DNA from: an uncultured Bacilli bacterium | GTDB taxonomy: Bacteria > Bacillota_I > Bacilli_A > RF39 > UBA660 | Direction: 5' to 3' | Assembly: GCA_947591455.1 (NCBI GenBank) | Contig: CANQDC010000003.1 | Span: 1 to 52,388, forward strand | DNA: 52,388 bases | Shown here: one piece after another, positions 1 to 9,874 of the stretch | Layout of the letters: each line of letters begins with the position of its first letter | How positions within the stretch are numbered: position 1 is the stretch's first letter | The notes under the pieces: generated by a model | Seen by the model: the letters and a program-made list of their open reading frames with translations, nothing else | Database searches by the model: none | What the model was told of the DNA's origin: nothing | Position numbers and translations under genes: made by a program

Positions 1-1
1 T

Positions 2-1273
2 AATAAAAATGTTGTAATATTAGCTAGTGATCAAAACGGAAGTGGACTTGCAGGATATTATATTGGAAATAATCCAATTTGTGAGAATAATTCTTACAAA
101 GCAACTAGCAAAGAAAAAGTAGAACAAACATTTGACAATGGAACGTATTATGTATGTGTAAAAGATAAAGTAGGAAATACCAGTAATACCGTTTCCTTCA
201 GCGTTAGTAAAATTGATAAAATAAAACCGACTTGTGAAATATTTGCTTCAGGAGAGAAAGGAACTAATGATTGGTATACAAGTAATGTTAGTTTTTCTTT
301 AACACCACACGATGAAGGAGGAAGTGGAGTCAGAAGTAAAAAAATCTCTTCAGAAAAACTTACCATGAATACCAAATCTTATGTTGTTAATGGAGTGGTT
401 ATTGATCAAGCCGGAAATGAAGGAACTTGTACTATAACAGTCAAAAAAGATGATAAAACTCCGAGTCTTACTGTGAATAAAACCAGTGTTACAATTGATC
501 AAGGGGCCTCAGAATCTATTACAAAATATTATACCGAAAGTACGGGATTAAGTGGAGCAAGTACAAAGTGTATGTATAATGGCACCGAAATTAGCAATAT
601 CAGTTCCTTGTCTTTGGGCGTATATCCAGTGACATGTACAATTACTGGTGGTAATGGAAAAACATCAAACAAAACAATTACTTTTAGACATAGATATAAA
701 TCCACTTTAGCTTGTAGTGGGAATAGAACTTTAAGTAATGGGACATGTACATATTATTATGAAAATAACGAAACGCAATGTGGATGTTCGGTTTATAAGA
801 GTTGTTCTAATTCAAATTGTACACCTATTTATAAAGAAAAAGCTGCTGCTCCTTGCGATTGTATCCAATATTCTTGTACTTTGTATCAATCTTGCCAAAT
901 ATGTCATGGTACTGCCTGGGTTGCATGTGAGGGTAAGTTTAAATATACGGTTTATTATCATGCTGATAGTCCTTATTTTCAATGTTGTACAACACCAGAA
1001 CCGGAACGTCAGAAAGACTGTGGTACGGAAACTGTATATGGTTCCGAATGCAATAATGCAACTTCTAAAAAATGTTCAAAATATAAATCTTGTCGGGATT
1101 CCTCATTTGGAATACAAGGTTATGAATCTTGCCGTGATTCATCTTGTGGGTGTGAAACGGCAAAAAATTGTACTAAAACGGAGAATCAATATTTATATAA
1201 TGCTTGTACTCAAAAGGGAAATGATGGCAGCTATGGGACCGTAAATAATACGGATAAATATTGTTATTTTTAG
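2..1273 (+). CDS. C-terminal part of a large secreted/surface protein with Ig-like repeats and a Cys-rich C-terminus (5' truncated by window)
   Basis: The frame of the 365..1273 ORF is open from base 2 (NKNVVILASDQNGSGLAGYYIGNN...YYVCVKDKVGNTSNTVSF...), so the track start at 365 is internal. Ig-like 'D.AGNEGTC.ITVKKDDKTP' motifs are followed by a region with many Cys. Confidence 0.8.
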   Translation, partial: NKNVVILASDQNGSGLAGYYIGNNPICENNSYKATSKEKVEQTFDNGTYYVCVKDKVGNTSNTVSFSVSKIDKIKPTCEIFASGEKGTNDWYTSNVSFSLTPHDEGGSGVRSKKISSEKLTMNTKSYVVNGVVIDQAGNEGTCTITVKKDDKTPSLTVNKTSVTIDQGASESITKYYTESTGLSGASTKCMYNGTEISNISSLSLGVYPVTCTITGGNGKTSNKTITFRHRYKSTLACSGNRTLSNGTCTYYYENNETQCGCSVYKSCSNSNCTPIYKEKAAAPCDCIQYSCTLYQSCQICHGTAWVACEGKFKYTVYYHADSPYFQCCTTPEPERQKDCGTETVYGSECNNATSKKCSKYKSCRDSSFGIQGYESCRDSSCGCETAKNCTKTENQYLYNACTQKGNDGSYGTVNNTDKYCYF

Positions 1274-1282
1274 GAGAAGAAT

Positions 1283-1726
1283 ATGAAACATAAAATTATA
1301 TTATACATTCCTATATTTTTTCTAATATTTTTAGTTGCTTTTTTTACCACTTTTTATGTTGTTAAATTTTTTCATAACAGGAATACAAATATACCGGAAG
1401 TTACAGAAACGATAGAAGAAAAAAGCTGTCTTCTCAAAACTTTTGAAAATGAAGACGAAATTTCTTATATCAAAGTCAATATGAAAGTGGAAAAAGACAA
1501 AATTTTAAATAAAAGTTCTGAAGTATTTATAAAGTGTTTGAATAAAAAATATTTTCAAGAATTAGAAAATAATGAGGGATTTAAGCAAAATCGTCATTTT
1601 GATGAAGCAAATTTACAAATTACTTTATCGAATAATGATTATATGGATTTTACAACGCGTGATGAAATAGTCTCTTATCAAAATTATATAAATTCTTTAA
1701 AGGAAATAGGGTATATTTGTGATTAA
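1283..1726 (+). CDS. Small membrane-anchored/exported protein of unknown function
   Basis: Start preceded by GGAGAAGA; N-terminal TM helix followed by a hydrophilic domain; same operon as the surface protein. Confidence 0.65.
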   Translation: MKHKIILYIPIFFLIFLVAFFTTFYVVKFFHNRNTNIPEVTETIEEKSCLLKTFENEDEISYIKVNMKVEKDKILNKSSEVFIKCLNKKYFQELENNEGFKQNRHFDEANLQITLSNNDYMDFTTRDEIVSYQNYINSLKEIGYICD

Positions 1727-1760
1727 AAAAAGCTGATTAACTATTTAACAAGCTTTTTTC
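1725..1760 (+). terminator. Rho-independent terminator
   Basis: AAAAAAGCT ... AGCTTTTTT 9-bp stem directly after the stop codon. Confidence 0.7.
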
Positions 1761-1802
1761 TTTTATACGTGATATAATACATACGTTTTGGAAGTGATAA
1801 CC

Positions 1803-3086
1803 ATGAAATTTAATATTATAACTCTTGGATGTAAAGTAAATTTATATGAAAGTGAAATTATGAAAGAGAAATTAATTCAGAACGGTTTTCTTGCAACGGA
1901 TTTTGATCAAGCTGATATTGTAGTAATAAATACCTGTTCAGTCACAAATATGGCGGATAAAAAATCTTTGAGACAAGTAAAACATGCTAAGAGGGCGGGT
2001 AAAATTCTTGTGGTATGTGGATGCAGTTCTGAAAATCATCAAGTCGATTATCAAAGTCAAGGAATAGACATTTTAATCGGAAATAAAGACAAAAGTAAAA
2101 TTGCTTCCATACTTTTACAATATTTAAAAACCAAACAGGCAATTACTTGTTTTTATAATCAAGAAGAGTATGAATTTGAAGATATGACAATTGACAAATT
2201 TTTGGATCACACAAGAGCATTTGTAAAAATTCAAGATGGTTGTAATAATTTTTGCAGTTACTGTATTATTCCTTATGTCAGAAAAAATATTCGAAATAAA
2301 GAGTTTCAAAAAGCGATAAATGAGATTAAAACGTTAGTGAAAAATGGCCACAAAGAAATTGTTTTAACTGGAATTCATACAGGATCCTATCATACACCAG
2401 AAGGGCATGATTTAACCGATTTAATTCATGAGATAAGTAAAATAGAGGCGTTAAAAAGAATCAGAATTTCTTCTATTGAAGCGACCGAAATCAATGATAA
2501 ATTATTACAAGAAATTAAAGAAAATCCAAAAATCGTGAATCATTTTCATATTCCCTTACAATCTGGAAGTGATGCAATACTAAAACGAATGAATCGTAAA
2601 TATACTGTTGAGTTTTACAAAGAAAAAATAGCAGCCATTCGAAATATAAAGCCGGATGTAAGTATTACCACCGATGTTATCGTGGGACATCCATATGAAA
2701 CCGATGATTTATTTTTAGAAACTATAAAAACATGTCAAGAAATAAATTTTGCCAAAATTCATGTTTTTCCTTATTCGAAACGTGATGGAACATTATCCAG
2801 TACAATGCCTATGCAAGTAGAAGAGAAAATAAAAAAACAAAGAAGCAAAACACTAGGAGAAATTAGTAAAAATTTAGAAGAAAGTTTTTTTAAAAAACAT
2901 TTAGATCAGCAAGTAGAAGTGTTAATTGAAGAAGTTTTTGAAAATGAATCAATTGGTCATACTACCAATTATTTGAAGATTAAAGTAAGTGAAAAATTAG
3001 AAAAAAATGAACTGTATCTGGTTCATTTAACAGATGTACAAGATGGATATTTACTTGGAAAAAGAAAAGAAAAAGTTAGTTTATGA
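1803..3086 (+). CDS. mtaB: tRNA (N6-threonylcarbamoyladenosine(37)-C2) methylthiotransferase MtaB
   Basis: MKFNIITLGCKVNLYES start; radical SAM motif CNNFCSYCIIPYVR; IPLQSGSD motif of the MiaB/MtaB family. Confidence 0.93.
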   Translation: MKFNIITLGCKVNLYESEIMKEKLIQNGFLATDFDQADIVVINTCSVTNMADKKSLRQVKHAKRAGKILVVCGCSSENHQVDYQSQGIDILIGNKDKSKIASILLQYLKTKQAITCFYNQEEYEFEDMTIDKFLDHTRAFVKIQDGCNNFCSYCIIPYVRKNIRNKEFQKAINEIKTLVKNGHKEIVLTGIHTGSYHTPEGHDLTDLIHEISKIEALKRIRISSIEATEINDKLLQEIKENPKIVNHFHIPLQSGSDAILKRMNRKYTVEFYKEKIAAIRNIKPDVSITTDVIVGHPYETDDLFLETIKTCQEINFAKIHVFPYSKRDGTLSSTMPMQVEEKIKKQRSKTLGEISKNLEESFFKKHLDQQVEVLIEEVFENESIGHTTNYLKIKVSEKLEKNELYLVHLTDVQDGYLLGKRKEKVSL

Positions 3087-3096
3087 CTTTTTCTTT
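3066..3096. terminator. Bidirectional terminator overlapping both convergent stop codons
   Basis: AAAGAAAAAGT (3066-3076) / ACTTTTTCTTT (3086-3096), perfect 11-bp stem. mtaB TGA is 3084-3086; XRE TAA is 3076-3078. Confidence 0.65.
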
Positions 3097-3315
3097 CATT
3101 TTATATGAAATCATCGTATCAGTTAGTCCTAATAAATAATCTGCCGAAACATCTAATATTCTACATATATTAGCTAAATAAGTAATTGGCATAACGTTCA
3201 CCCCTTTTTCATAGCGAGCATATTGTTGTTGTTTTAATCCTAGTTGATTGGCAAGTTCCTTTTGAGTCATATTTCTACAATCGCGAACCCATTGTAGACG
3301 ATCCGTATAGTACAT
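3076..3315 (-). CDS. XRE-family HTH transcriptional regulator
   Basis: Cro/CI-type HTH: MTQKELANQLGLKQQQYARYEKGVNVMPITYLANICRILDVSADYLLGL. Confidence 0.9.
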   Translation of the reverse strand: MYYTDRLQWVRDCRNMTQKELANQLGLKQQQYARYEKGVNVMPITYLANICRILDVSADYLLGLTDTMISYKMKEKVIN

Positions 3316-3428
3316 ATTTACCTCCTTAAGATTTTTATACTATTCATCCAAAACGATGTGTCGATATATGAACACATTTGTTGTAATAAAATAAGTGTAA
3401 AAAAGGAAGTAAAAAAGAAAAGAAGTTA

Positions 3429-4379
3429 TTATTTAAAAGCTTCTTTTATTTTATCAGTATTTTTAAAATTTAATTTGGCAATATCATTTAATTTCTCAAA
3501 ACCATATTTTTTGACGATTTCAACTCCAACTTCATCGACTATTGTGTTGGCTCCTTTGGGTATTTGAATATCTAAATTTCTCGAAAGCTCATCCATTTTT
3601 AATAAAAAGATATAACGACTGATGACGCTCGCCACAGCTACACTAGCACATTTACTTTCTGCTTTCGTTGTAAAAGTAATATTAGTAACTTTTTGTGTAG
3701 ATTCGATAATATGCTCAAAATACTTTCGAGGATAAACAAATTGATCGACCACAATTTTTTCATAAGGATAAGTAGTTTCTTTATGTGTTATATTGTAAAG
3801 AACTTTATTATGTAAAATCGCTTTAATTTTGTTCATATTATATCCTTTATTTTGGTATGTGTTATAATCTTTATTGCTTAAAGTAAATGTTACGTAAGGA
3901 ATTTCTTTCATTAATATAGGGGCGATTTTTACTATTTTCTCATCCGTTAATTTTTTAGAATCTTTAACACCTAATTCATTAATAAAATCGATTTTTGTTT
4001 TATCAACAAAGCTAGCTGTTACAATGATAGGTCCAAAATAATCACCGGTGCCAACTTCATCCGATCCAATGGTTGACATGCTATAAAAATAATTTAATTC
4101 TTCTTTATATTTTTCTTTTTTCTTACTGTTTTCTGAAATATCAATCGTTCGATTATTTACTTTTTTTTCCATATCGACCCAAATATTCGCATCAATATCC
4201 GCACTTATTCCTTGAAACATTACTTTCCCACTTTGATATAGCGTAATAATCGTATCAGCTTCCATAGCTTGAAAAATAGCATAAGGAGGCGTTTTTTCTC
4301 TTCGTACATCCTTATAATACTCAATCATCTTTTTTTGAATATTGTCACTTACTTTAAATACTATTGTCAAAAGAATCAC
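3429..4379 (-). CDS. rnhC: Ribonuclease HIII
   Basis: MSTIGSDEVGTGDYFGPIIVTASFV catalytic motif with the N-terminal extension typical of RNase HIII. Confidence 0.92.
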   Translation of the reverse strand: MILLTIVFKVSDNIQKKMIEYYKDVRREKTPPYAIFQAMEADTIITLYQSGKVMFQGISADIDANIWVDMEKKVNNRTIDISENSKKKEKYKEELNYFYSMSTIGSDEVGTGDYFGPIIVTASFVDKTKIDFINELGVKDSKKLTDEKIVKIAPILMKEIPYVTFTLSNKDYNTYQNKGYNMNKIKAILHNKVLYNITHKETTYPYEKIVVDQFVYPRKYFEHIIESTQKVTNITFTTKAESKCASVAVASVISRYIFLLKMDELSRNLDIQIPKGANTIVDEVGVEIVKKYGFEKLNDIAKLNFKNTDKIKEAFK

Positions 4380-4456
4380 CTCAAAAACATTTTAGCATAA
4401 ATTTCTTTCTTTTTCATTAAGAATATAATATAATGAAATAGAGTAGGAGAGTAAGT

Positions 4457-5164
4457 ATGAGTATTATTGATACAGTGATTATTCTGTTTTTATTGTTAGG
4501 TGCAGTATTAGGATTTAAAAAAGGAGTGATTCAAAGCATTGTCTCTTTTGTTGGGACAATTCTGGTTGTAATTCTTTCCTTTTGGCTTAAAAATCCTTTA
4601 TCGGTATTTTTATATACCTATTTACCATTTTTTAATTTTTCGATTAGTGCAATTAATATTTTAGTTTATGAAGCAATAGCATTTCTAATTGTTTTCGCTC
4701 TTTTAAGCACGATTTTACGAATTATATTAAAAATATCAGGTATGGTCGAATTGCTCTTAAAATTTACCATAGTATTAGCCATCCCATCTAAAATTTTAGG
4801 AGCAATTTTTGGCTTTTTGGAATATTACATATTTATATTTGTGATTTTGTTTGTATTTTCTTTATGTAATATTGATAGTGAATTACTCCAAGAAAGTAAA
4901 TTAGCAGAACAGATATTAAGTCATTCTCCTGTTATATCTACCATTGTTGAAGATTCCTATAATGCGGTAAAGACGTTTACTGATATTAATAAAAAAGAGG
5001 AAAGCATTGAAAAAAAGAATGAAGAAGCCATCGAAGTTTTATTAAAATATCATATGATTAGCGAAGAAAATTTAAATCGTTTGAACCAAAAGAAGAAATT
5101 CAATATTCCTAATTTAGATCAGATTATTAAAAATTCAACGAAAGGAGAAAAAGATAATGATTAA
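4457..5164 (+). CDS. CvpA family membrane protein
   Basis: IIDTVIILFLLLGAVLGFKKGVIQSIVSFVGTI, typical CvpA N-terminus; multi-TM; opposite rnhC. Confidence 0.8.
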   Translation: MSIIDTVIILFLLLGAVLGFKKGVIQSIVSFVGTILVVILSFWLKNPLSVFLYTYLPFFNFSISAINILVYEAIAFLIVFALLSTILRIILKISGMVELLLKFTIVLAIPSKILGAIFGFLEYYIFIFVILFVFSLCNIDSELLQESKLAEQILSHSPVISTIVEDSYNAVKTFTDINKKEESIEKKNEEAIEVLLKYHMISEENLNRLNQKKKFNIPNLDQIIKNSTKGEKDND

Positions 5165-5450
5165 ATATTTAGAAAATGAAAATATGAAGGACATAATAAA
5201 AGAAGGCATTTACATTGTTGATTTTTATGCCGATTGGTGTGGACCATGTAAAATGATGGGTTCTGTTTTAGAAAACATGTCTGCTACCAATATTTTAAAA
5301 ATAAATACAGATTCTCATCCAGATGTAGCTAGTGAATATGGAATTATGAACATTCCCACTTTACTTTTTTTTAAAGATGGGGAAGAAATAAAGAAAACAG
5401 TTGGATTTAAAACCAAAGAAGAAATCCAAGAAATTCTTGATCAATTATAA
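5157..5450 (+). CDS. trxA: Thioredoxin
   Basis: DFYADWCGPCKMMGSVLE active site WCGPC. Confidence 0.92.
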   Translation: MIKYLENENMKDIIKEGIYIVDFYADWCGPCKMMGSVLENMSATNILKINTDSHPDVASEYGIMNIPTLLFFKDGEEIKKTVGFKTKEEIQEILDQL

Positions 5451-5492
5451 AAATTGGTTCGTTTGTTTAACCACTTTTTTTAAACAGAGATT

Positions 5493-5843
5493 TTACTTCA
5501 TTAAAACATTCTTACAAGCGGTAGTATACGCTCTTAGTAAACCGCCGGCCCCTAATTTTATTCCCCCAAAATATCGAACAACTGCAATGAGAACATGATT
5601 CAACTCTTTTCTTTCAATCAGCAAATAAATGGGGTTTCCCGCAGTACCAGAGGGTTCTTTATCATCACTTTTTTTCATGAATTGATCTATTTTATAAGCA
5701 TAGGGAATATGTTTTGCTTTTTTATGTTCCTTTTTTAAATATTCTAAAATCGTTTTTACTTCCTCTACATTTTCTACTTCATAGTAGTAAGCAATAAATT
5801 TCGATTTTTTAATTTCCAAGGTATATTCATTTATTAATTTCAT
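5493..5843 (-). CDS. YigZ/IMPACT family protein (start trimmed to MKLINEY)
   Basis: DDKEPSGTAGNPIY...VVRYFGGIKLGAGGLLRAY motifs. Confidence 0.88.
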   Translation of the reverse strand: MKLINEYTLEIKKSKFIAYYYEVENVEEVKTILEYLKKEHKKAKHIPYAYKIDQFMKKSDDKEPSGTAGNPIYLLIERKELNHVLIAVVRYFGGIKLGAGGLLRAYTTACKNVLMK

Positions 5844-5961
5844 ATGATTCTCCTGTTCTTTTGTTATAGCATGAATTTCTAAAGGGAGCAAGTAGGTAAG
5901 AGAAATAGTCCTTATTTTTTTATAAATTTATAGTATAATAAAGTTGTTAGGAGGGATACTC

Positions 5962-7722
5962 ATGTTTAAAGAAAAATTAGCTTTAATTCCTAATTTACCG
6001 GGAAGTTATCAAATGCGTAATCAAGATGGCGTGATTATTTATGTAGGAAAAGCGAAAAATCTGCATCGTCGTGTCTCTTCCTATTTCAATCGTACCCAAA
6101 CAGGAAAAACGGCTAAAATGGTAAGTGAAATCGCTGATTTTACCTATATTGTTGCTAGTAGCGAATTGGAAGCATTTATTATTGAAATTAATTTAATTAA
6201 AGAATTTAATCCAAAATATAATATTTTATTAAAAGATGATAAAAGTTATCCGTATATTGAATATATTAGTAAACCTTATCCCAAAGTAAAAGTTTCTCGT
6301 TATTTAAATATTCGTAAAAAAGATAATAAAAAACTATTTGGACCATTTCCAAATGCCTATGCGGCTCGTCGAATTGTGAATTTACTAAATCGTATTTATC
6401 CTTTAAAAAAATGTAATGGAAATCCCAAAGAAGTCTGTTTGTATTATCATATTCATGAATGTTTAGGATATTGTAGTAAACGATTAAATCAACAAGAATT
6501 AGAACTTATGGAAAAAGAAATATTAAGTTTTTTACATGGCAACGATAAAGTATTAACCAACCGATTAGAAAAAAAGATGATCGAATATAGTAATTCCTTA
6601 AATTATGAAATGGCTTTAGAAATGAAAAAAGAATTGGAATACATAAAAATTGTTTTAAATAAACAAAAAGTAGAACTGCATGATTTAGTTGATCGAGATA
6701 TATTTGGGTATTACTTTGATAAAGGGTATATTAGTATTCAAATATTTTTCTTACGAAATGGGAAACTCGTAGGGGGAAAAACCGATATTTTTCCTTTAAT
6801 TAGTGAATTAGAAGATGATCTGGATTTATTTATCGCCTCATTTTATGCCAAACATGAAGTACCAAAAGAAATATTAGTAAGCGAGGCATTGAATAAAGAA
6901 ATATTAGAAAGCCTTCTAGCTACAAAATTTTTAACTCCTACGCGGGGAGCCAAAAAGAAACTGTTAGATATGGCTGTATTAAATAGTAAACTAAATTTAG
7001 AAAGAGAATTAGAATTAATTAAAAAAGACGAATATGTTACAGAAAGTGCCAATGAAGAATTAAAAGAGTTATTAGGATTAAAACAATTATATCGAATAGA
7101 TTTATTTGATAACTCCAATCTTTTTGGGAGTTTTTCGGTAAGTGGTATGGTTGTATTTAAAAATGGTCGTCCTAGCAAAAATGATTATCGAAAATTTAAA
7201 ATTAGCGTCGATAAAAATGATGATTATAATACGATGCGGGAAGTAATTTATAGAAGATATTCACGCATGAAAATGGAACAAAGTGAAAAACCAGATTTAA
7301 TTATTGTCGATGGAGGAGAAAATCAAGTGCGGGCTTGTTTAGAAATATTAGAAAGCCTAAATTTAAAGATTATGGTTTGTGGACTTAAGAAAAATGATCG
7401 CCATCGAACGAATGATTTAGTCTTAGAAAATTTAGAAATTGTGGAAATAGACCGAAGTAGTAATTTATTCCATTTTTTAACGCGTATGCAAGATGAAGTG
7501 CATCGTTATACGATTAATTATCATCGGACTATTCGAAGTAAGGGAAGTATATCAAGTGTTTTAGATCATGTCTATGGCATTGGTTCAAAACGAAAAAAAG
7601 AACTGATCAAACAATATGGCAGTGTGGCAAAAATGAAACAAGCTTCCCTAGAAGATTTAGAAAAATTCCTTCCCAAAGATACTGCAAAAAATTTATTTGA
7701 ATTTTTAAAAGATTTTAAATAG
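5962..7722 (+). CDS. uvrC: Excinuclease ABC subunit C
   Basis: GIY-YIG N-terminus (LPNLPGSYQMRNQDGVIIYVGKAKNLHRRVSSYF), DLIIVDGGENQVRA, C-terminal HhH. ATG at 5962 follows GGAGGG. Confidence 0.96.
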   Translation: MFKEKLALIPNLPGSYQMRNQDGVIIYVGKAKNLHRRVSSYFNRTQTGKTAKMVSEIADFTYIVASSELEAFIIEINLIKEFNPKYNILLKDDKSYPYIEYISKPYPKVKVSRYLNIRKKDNKKLFGPFPNAYAARRIVNLLNRIYPLKKCNGNPKEVCLYYHIHECLGYCSKRLNQQELELMEKEILSFLHGNDKVLTNRLEKKMIEYSNSLNYEMALEMKKELEYIKIVLNKQKVELHDLVDRDIFGYYFDKGYISIQIFFLRNGKLVGGKTDIFPLISELEDDLDLFIASFYAKHEVPKEILVSEALNKEILESLLATKFLTPTRGAKKKLLDMAVLNSKLNLERELELIKKDEYVTESANEELKELLGLKQLYRIDLFDNSNLFGSFSVSGMVVFKNGRPSKNDYRKFKISVDKNDDYNTMREVIYRRYSRMKMEQSEKPDLIIVDGGENQVRACLEILESLNLKIMVCGLKKNDRHRTNDLVLENLEIVEIDRSSNLFHFLTRMQDEVHRYTINYHRTIRSKGSISSVLDHVYGIGSKRKKELIKQYGSVAKMKQASLEDLEKFLPKDTAKNLFEFLKDFK

Positions 7723-7764
7723 TCAGAGAGAATTTTATATAGTATAATAGAGTAGGTGAAGTAC

Positions 7765-8898
7765 ATGAAATTAATAAAACTGGATAAAAATTATGATATA
7801 AAAGTAAAAAGTCAAGTGACCCATTTTTTAACTCCTGATTTTATTTATATTCCCATTGAAAATAGACCGCTTCCATTTAAAAGAAATCAAGAAATTAAAA
7901 AAGAAGAGTCAATTTTTACTGATGTATTCTCTCCTATTTCTGGAAATATTATTGGTGTTTCCAATGGTACTTTTTATGATGGACAAACGAAAAAATGTCT
8001 TGTTTTAAAAAATAATTATCAAGAAAAAGTAAAAAATAGAGTAGCTACACGAAAAAAATTAAGTACCATTACGATTGAAAATATCAAAAATGAAATCAAA
8101 AGAGCGGATTTACAAGAAAAATTATTGCATTTAGATAGCAAACATCTAATCGTCTGTGGAATTGATGAAGAACCTTATATAGCCAATGAAGTATTTATTC
8201 AAAAAGAAAATACCAAAGAAATATTAGAGACGTTGGATGCTTTGTTAAAGTTTTATGAAAACGCCACAGCTCATATTATAATAAAAAATATTGATAGTGA
8301 AAATATAGAGAGTTATTCTAATTTTTTAGGGACATACCAAAATATTGAGCTACATTTAGTCGATGATTATTATATGATCGGCGAAGAACAAAATATTATT
8401 AAATCTTTACATATTAAAGAAGAATATATTTATCTAAAAGCAAGCGATGTTTATGAAATTTATTATAATTTGAAAAAAAGAAAGCCAATCGTCGAAAAAT
8501 ATATTACCATTACAGGAGATGGAATAGCCAATCCTCAAGTTTTTGCTGTAAAATTAGGAACAAAACTAATGGATATTTTAACTGTGAATTATGATCTTGA
8601 TTTCACTAAATATGATCTTTATGTGAATGGGCTTATGAGAGGGAAAAAAATAAATATTGCCAATTTAATCGTGACGAAAGAATTTGATGGAATACTTATT
8701 ATGAATAAAAAGAAAAAAGAACCAAAAGAATGTATTCGTTGCGGGAAATGTATTGAAATATGTCCAATTCATTCTAATCCTATGATGGCTTATTTAACTC
8801 ATAAAAAAGTTCCTTGTATTGAATGTGGTTTATGTTCTTATATATGTCCATCTTATATTCATTTAAGAAAATATTTAATAGGTGATAGTAATGAGTAG
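7765..8898 (+). CDS. RnfC-like electron-transport subunit
   Basis: Barrel-sandwich-like N-terminus (FSPISGNIIGVSN), ITITGDGIANPQ, and two 4Fe-4S motifs CIRCGKCIEICP / CIECGLCSYICP. Confidence 0.78.
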   Translation: MKLIKLDKNYDIKVKSQVTHFLTPDFIYIPIENRPLPFKRNQEIKKEESIFTDVFSPISGNIIGVSNGTFYDGQTKKCLVLKNNYQEKVKNRVATRKKLSTITIENIKNEIKRADLQEKLLHLDSKHLIVCGIDEEPYIANEVFIQKENTKEILETLDALLKFYENATAHIIIKNIDSENIESYSNFLGTYQNIELHLVDDYYMIGEEQNIIKSLHIKEEYIYLKASDVYEIYYNLKKRKPIVEKYITITGDGIANPQVFAVKLGTKLMDILTVNYDLDFTKYDLYVNGLMRGKKINIANLIVTKEFDGILIMNKKKKEPKECIRCGKCIEICPIHSNPMMAYLTHKKVPCIECGLCSYICPSYIHLRKYLIGDSNE

Positions 8899-9796
8899 AT
8901 TACATAAAAAAATAACGATTTCTTTGCTTCAAAAATATTATATAGCTTTTTTCTTTTGTATACTATTTGGTATTTTTAAAAATGGCCTTCTTCCTTATGT
9001 TAAAGGGTATTCCAATATTTCCGAAACAATCACAATACTTATTTTGCCTATTTTATGTTTTGGAATAGGGTTTATTTTCGATCTTATTTTCAAAAATCGT
9101 GAAATGTTTAACAATCGTTTTTTTGCCTTACTTTTCTTACTCATGATTCCCGTTCAATCAAATCTTCTTTTTGTATTATTATTTTTATGTATTTGTTTAT
9201 TTTTATATAACTATATTAAAAAATGGCAAAAAAATAGTTTCTGGAATTGGATGGTAGGGATCAAATTATTTTTTGTTTTTTTACTGATATCGTTTCATAG
9301 TTATGGGTATGAAAATGTTTTAGAATTAAGTAAAGATTTTCAATATTCTTTTCTTGATTCTTTTATCGGATTTCATGTAAGTGGCCTGTATATTTCTAGC
9401 ACTATGATTCTATTTTTGTTTTTATTTATTTTTTGTTTTGATTATTATTATAAAAAGGAAATTGTTTTATATAGCTATGGTATATTTGGTATATCGTTAT
9501 TAGTGTACTCTTTATTAAAAGAAAATATGGGATTTATGCTGATGCATTTATTAGATAGCAATATATTATTCCCTTTAATTTTTATTGCTCCCTTATCATT
9601 ATTTTCACCTTATTCGAAAAAAGGAAAGTGGTTATATGGCATTTTAATTGGTATACTCACGTTACCATGCATTTGTTTAACCAATGTTTATGAAGGAACC
9701 TATATCGCTATATTTTTTGTCAATATTCTCTTTAATTTATTAAATTTAGTGATAAAAAGCGAAAGAAATCATATCAAAAAAGTAGAAAATGAATAG
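8891..9796 (+). CDS. Polytopic membrane protein, possibly a divergent RnfD-like subunit
   Basis: About 9-10 predicted TM segments; overlaps the rnfC-like gene; position matches RnfD but no clear SGAT flavinylation motif. Confidence 0.5.
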   Translation: MSRLHKKITISLLQKYYIAFFFCILFGIFKNGLLPYVKGYSNISETITILILPILCFGIGFIFDLIFKNREMFNNRFFALLFLLMIPVQSNLLFVLLFLCICLFLYNYIKKWQKNSFWNWMVGIKLFFVFLLISFHSYGYENVLELSKDFQYSFLDSFIGFHVSGLYISSTMILFLFLFIFCFDYYYKKEIVLYSYGIFGISLLVYSLLKENMGFMLMHLLDSNILFPLIFIAPLSLFSPYSKKGKWLYGILIGILTLPCICLTNVYEGTYIAIFFVNILFNLLNLVIKSERNHIKKVENE

Positions 9797-9874
9797 CAAA
9801 CCAAATTTTCTGCTTTTTGTTTGTTTTAAATAAATATGATATTTTAAGAGTACCCCTCCAAGAAAGGAGACATA

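Noticed and set aside
148-375. Minus-strand ORF 148..375 and other antisense ORFs in the track (e.g. 6843..7178, 11995..12423, 34809..35036, 37351..37659)
   Set aside because: They lie opposite strongly supported CDSs, have no recognisable domain and arise from AT-rich codon complement.
738-1244. Plus-strand ORF 738..1244 overlapping the surface protein
   Set aside because: Out-of-frame shadow of the Cys-rich coding region; the 2..1273 frame is continuous and has sensible domain content.
3350-3380. ATGTGT-N10-ACACAT inverted repeat upstream of the first XRE gene as its operator
   Set aside because: Only a single 6-bp inverted repeat and the promoter there is unclear; too weak to claim.
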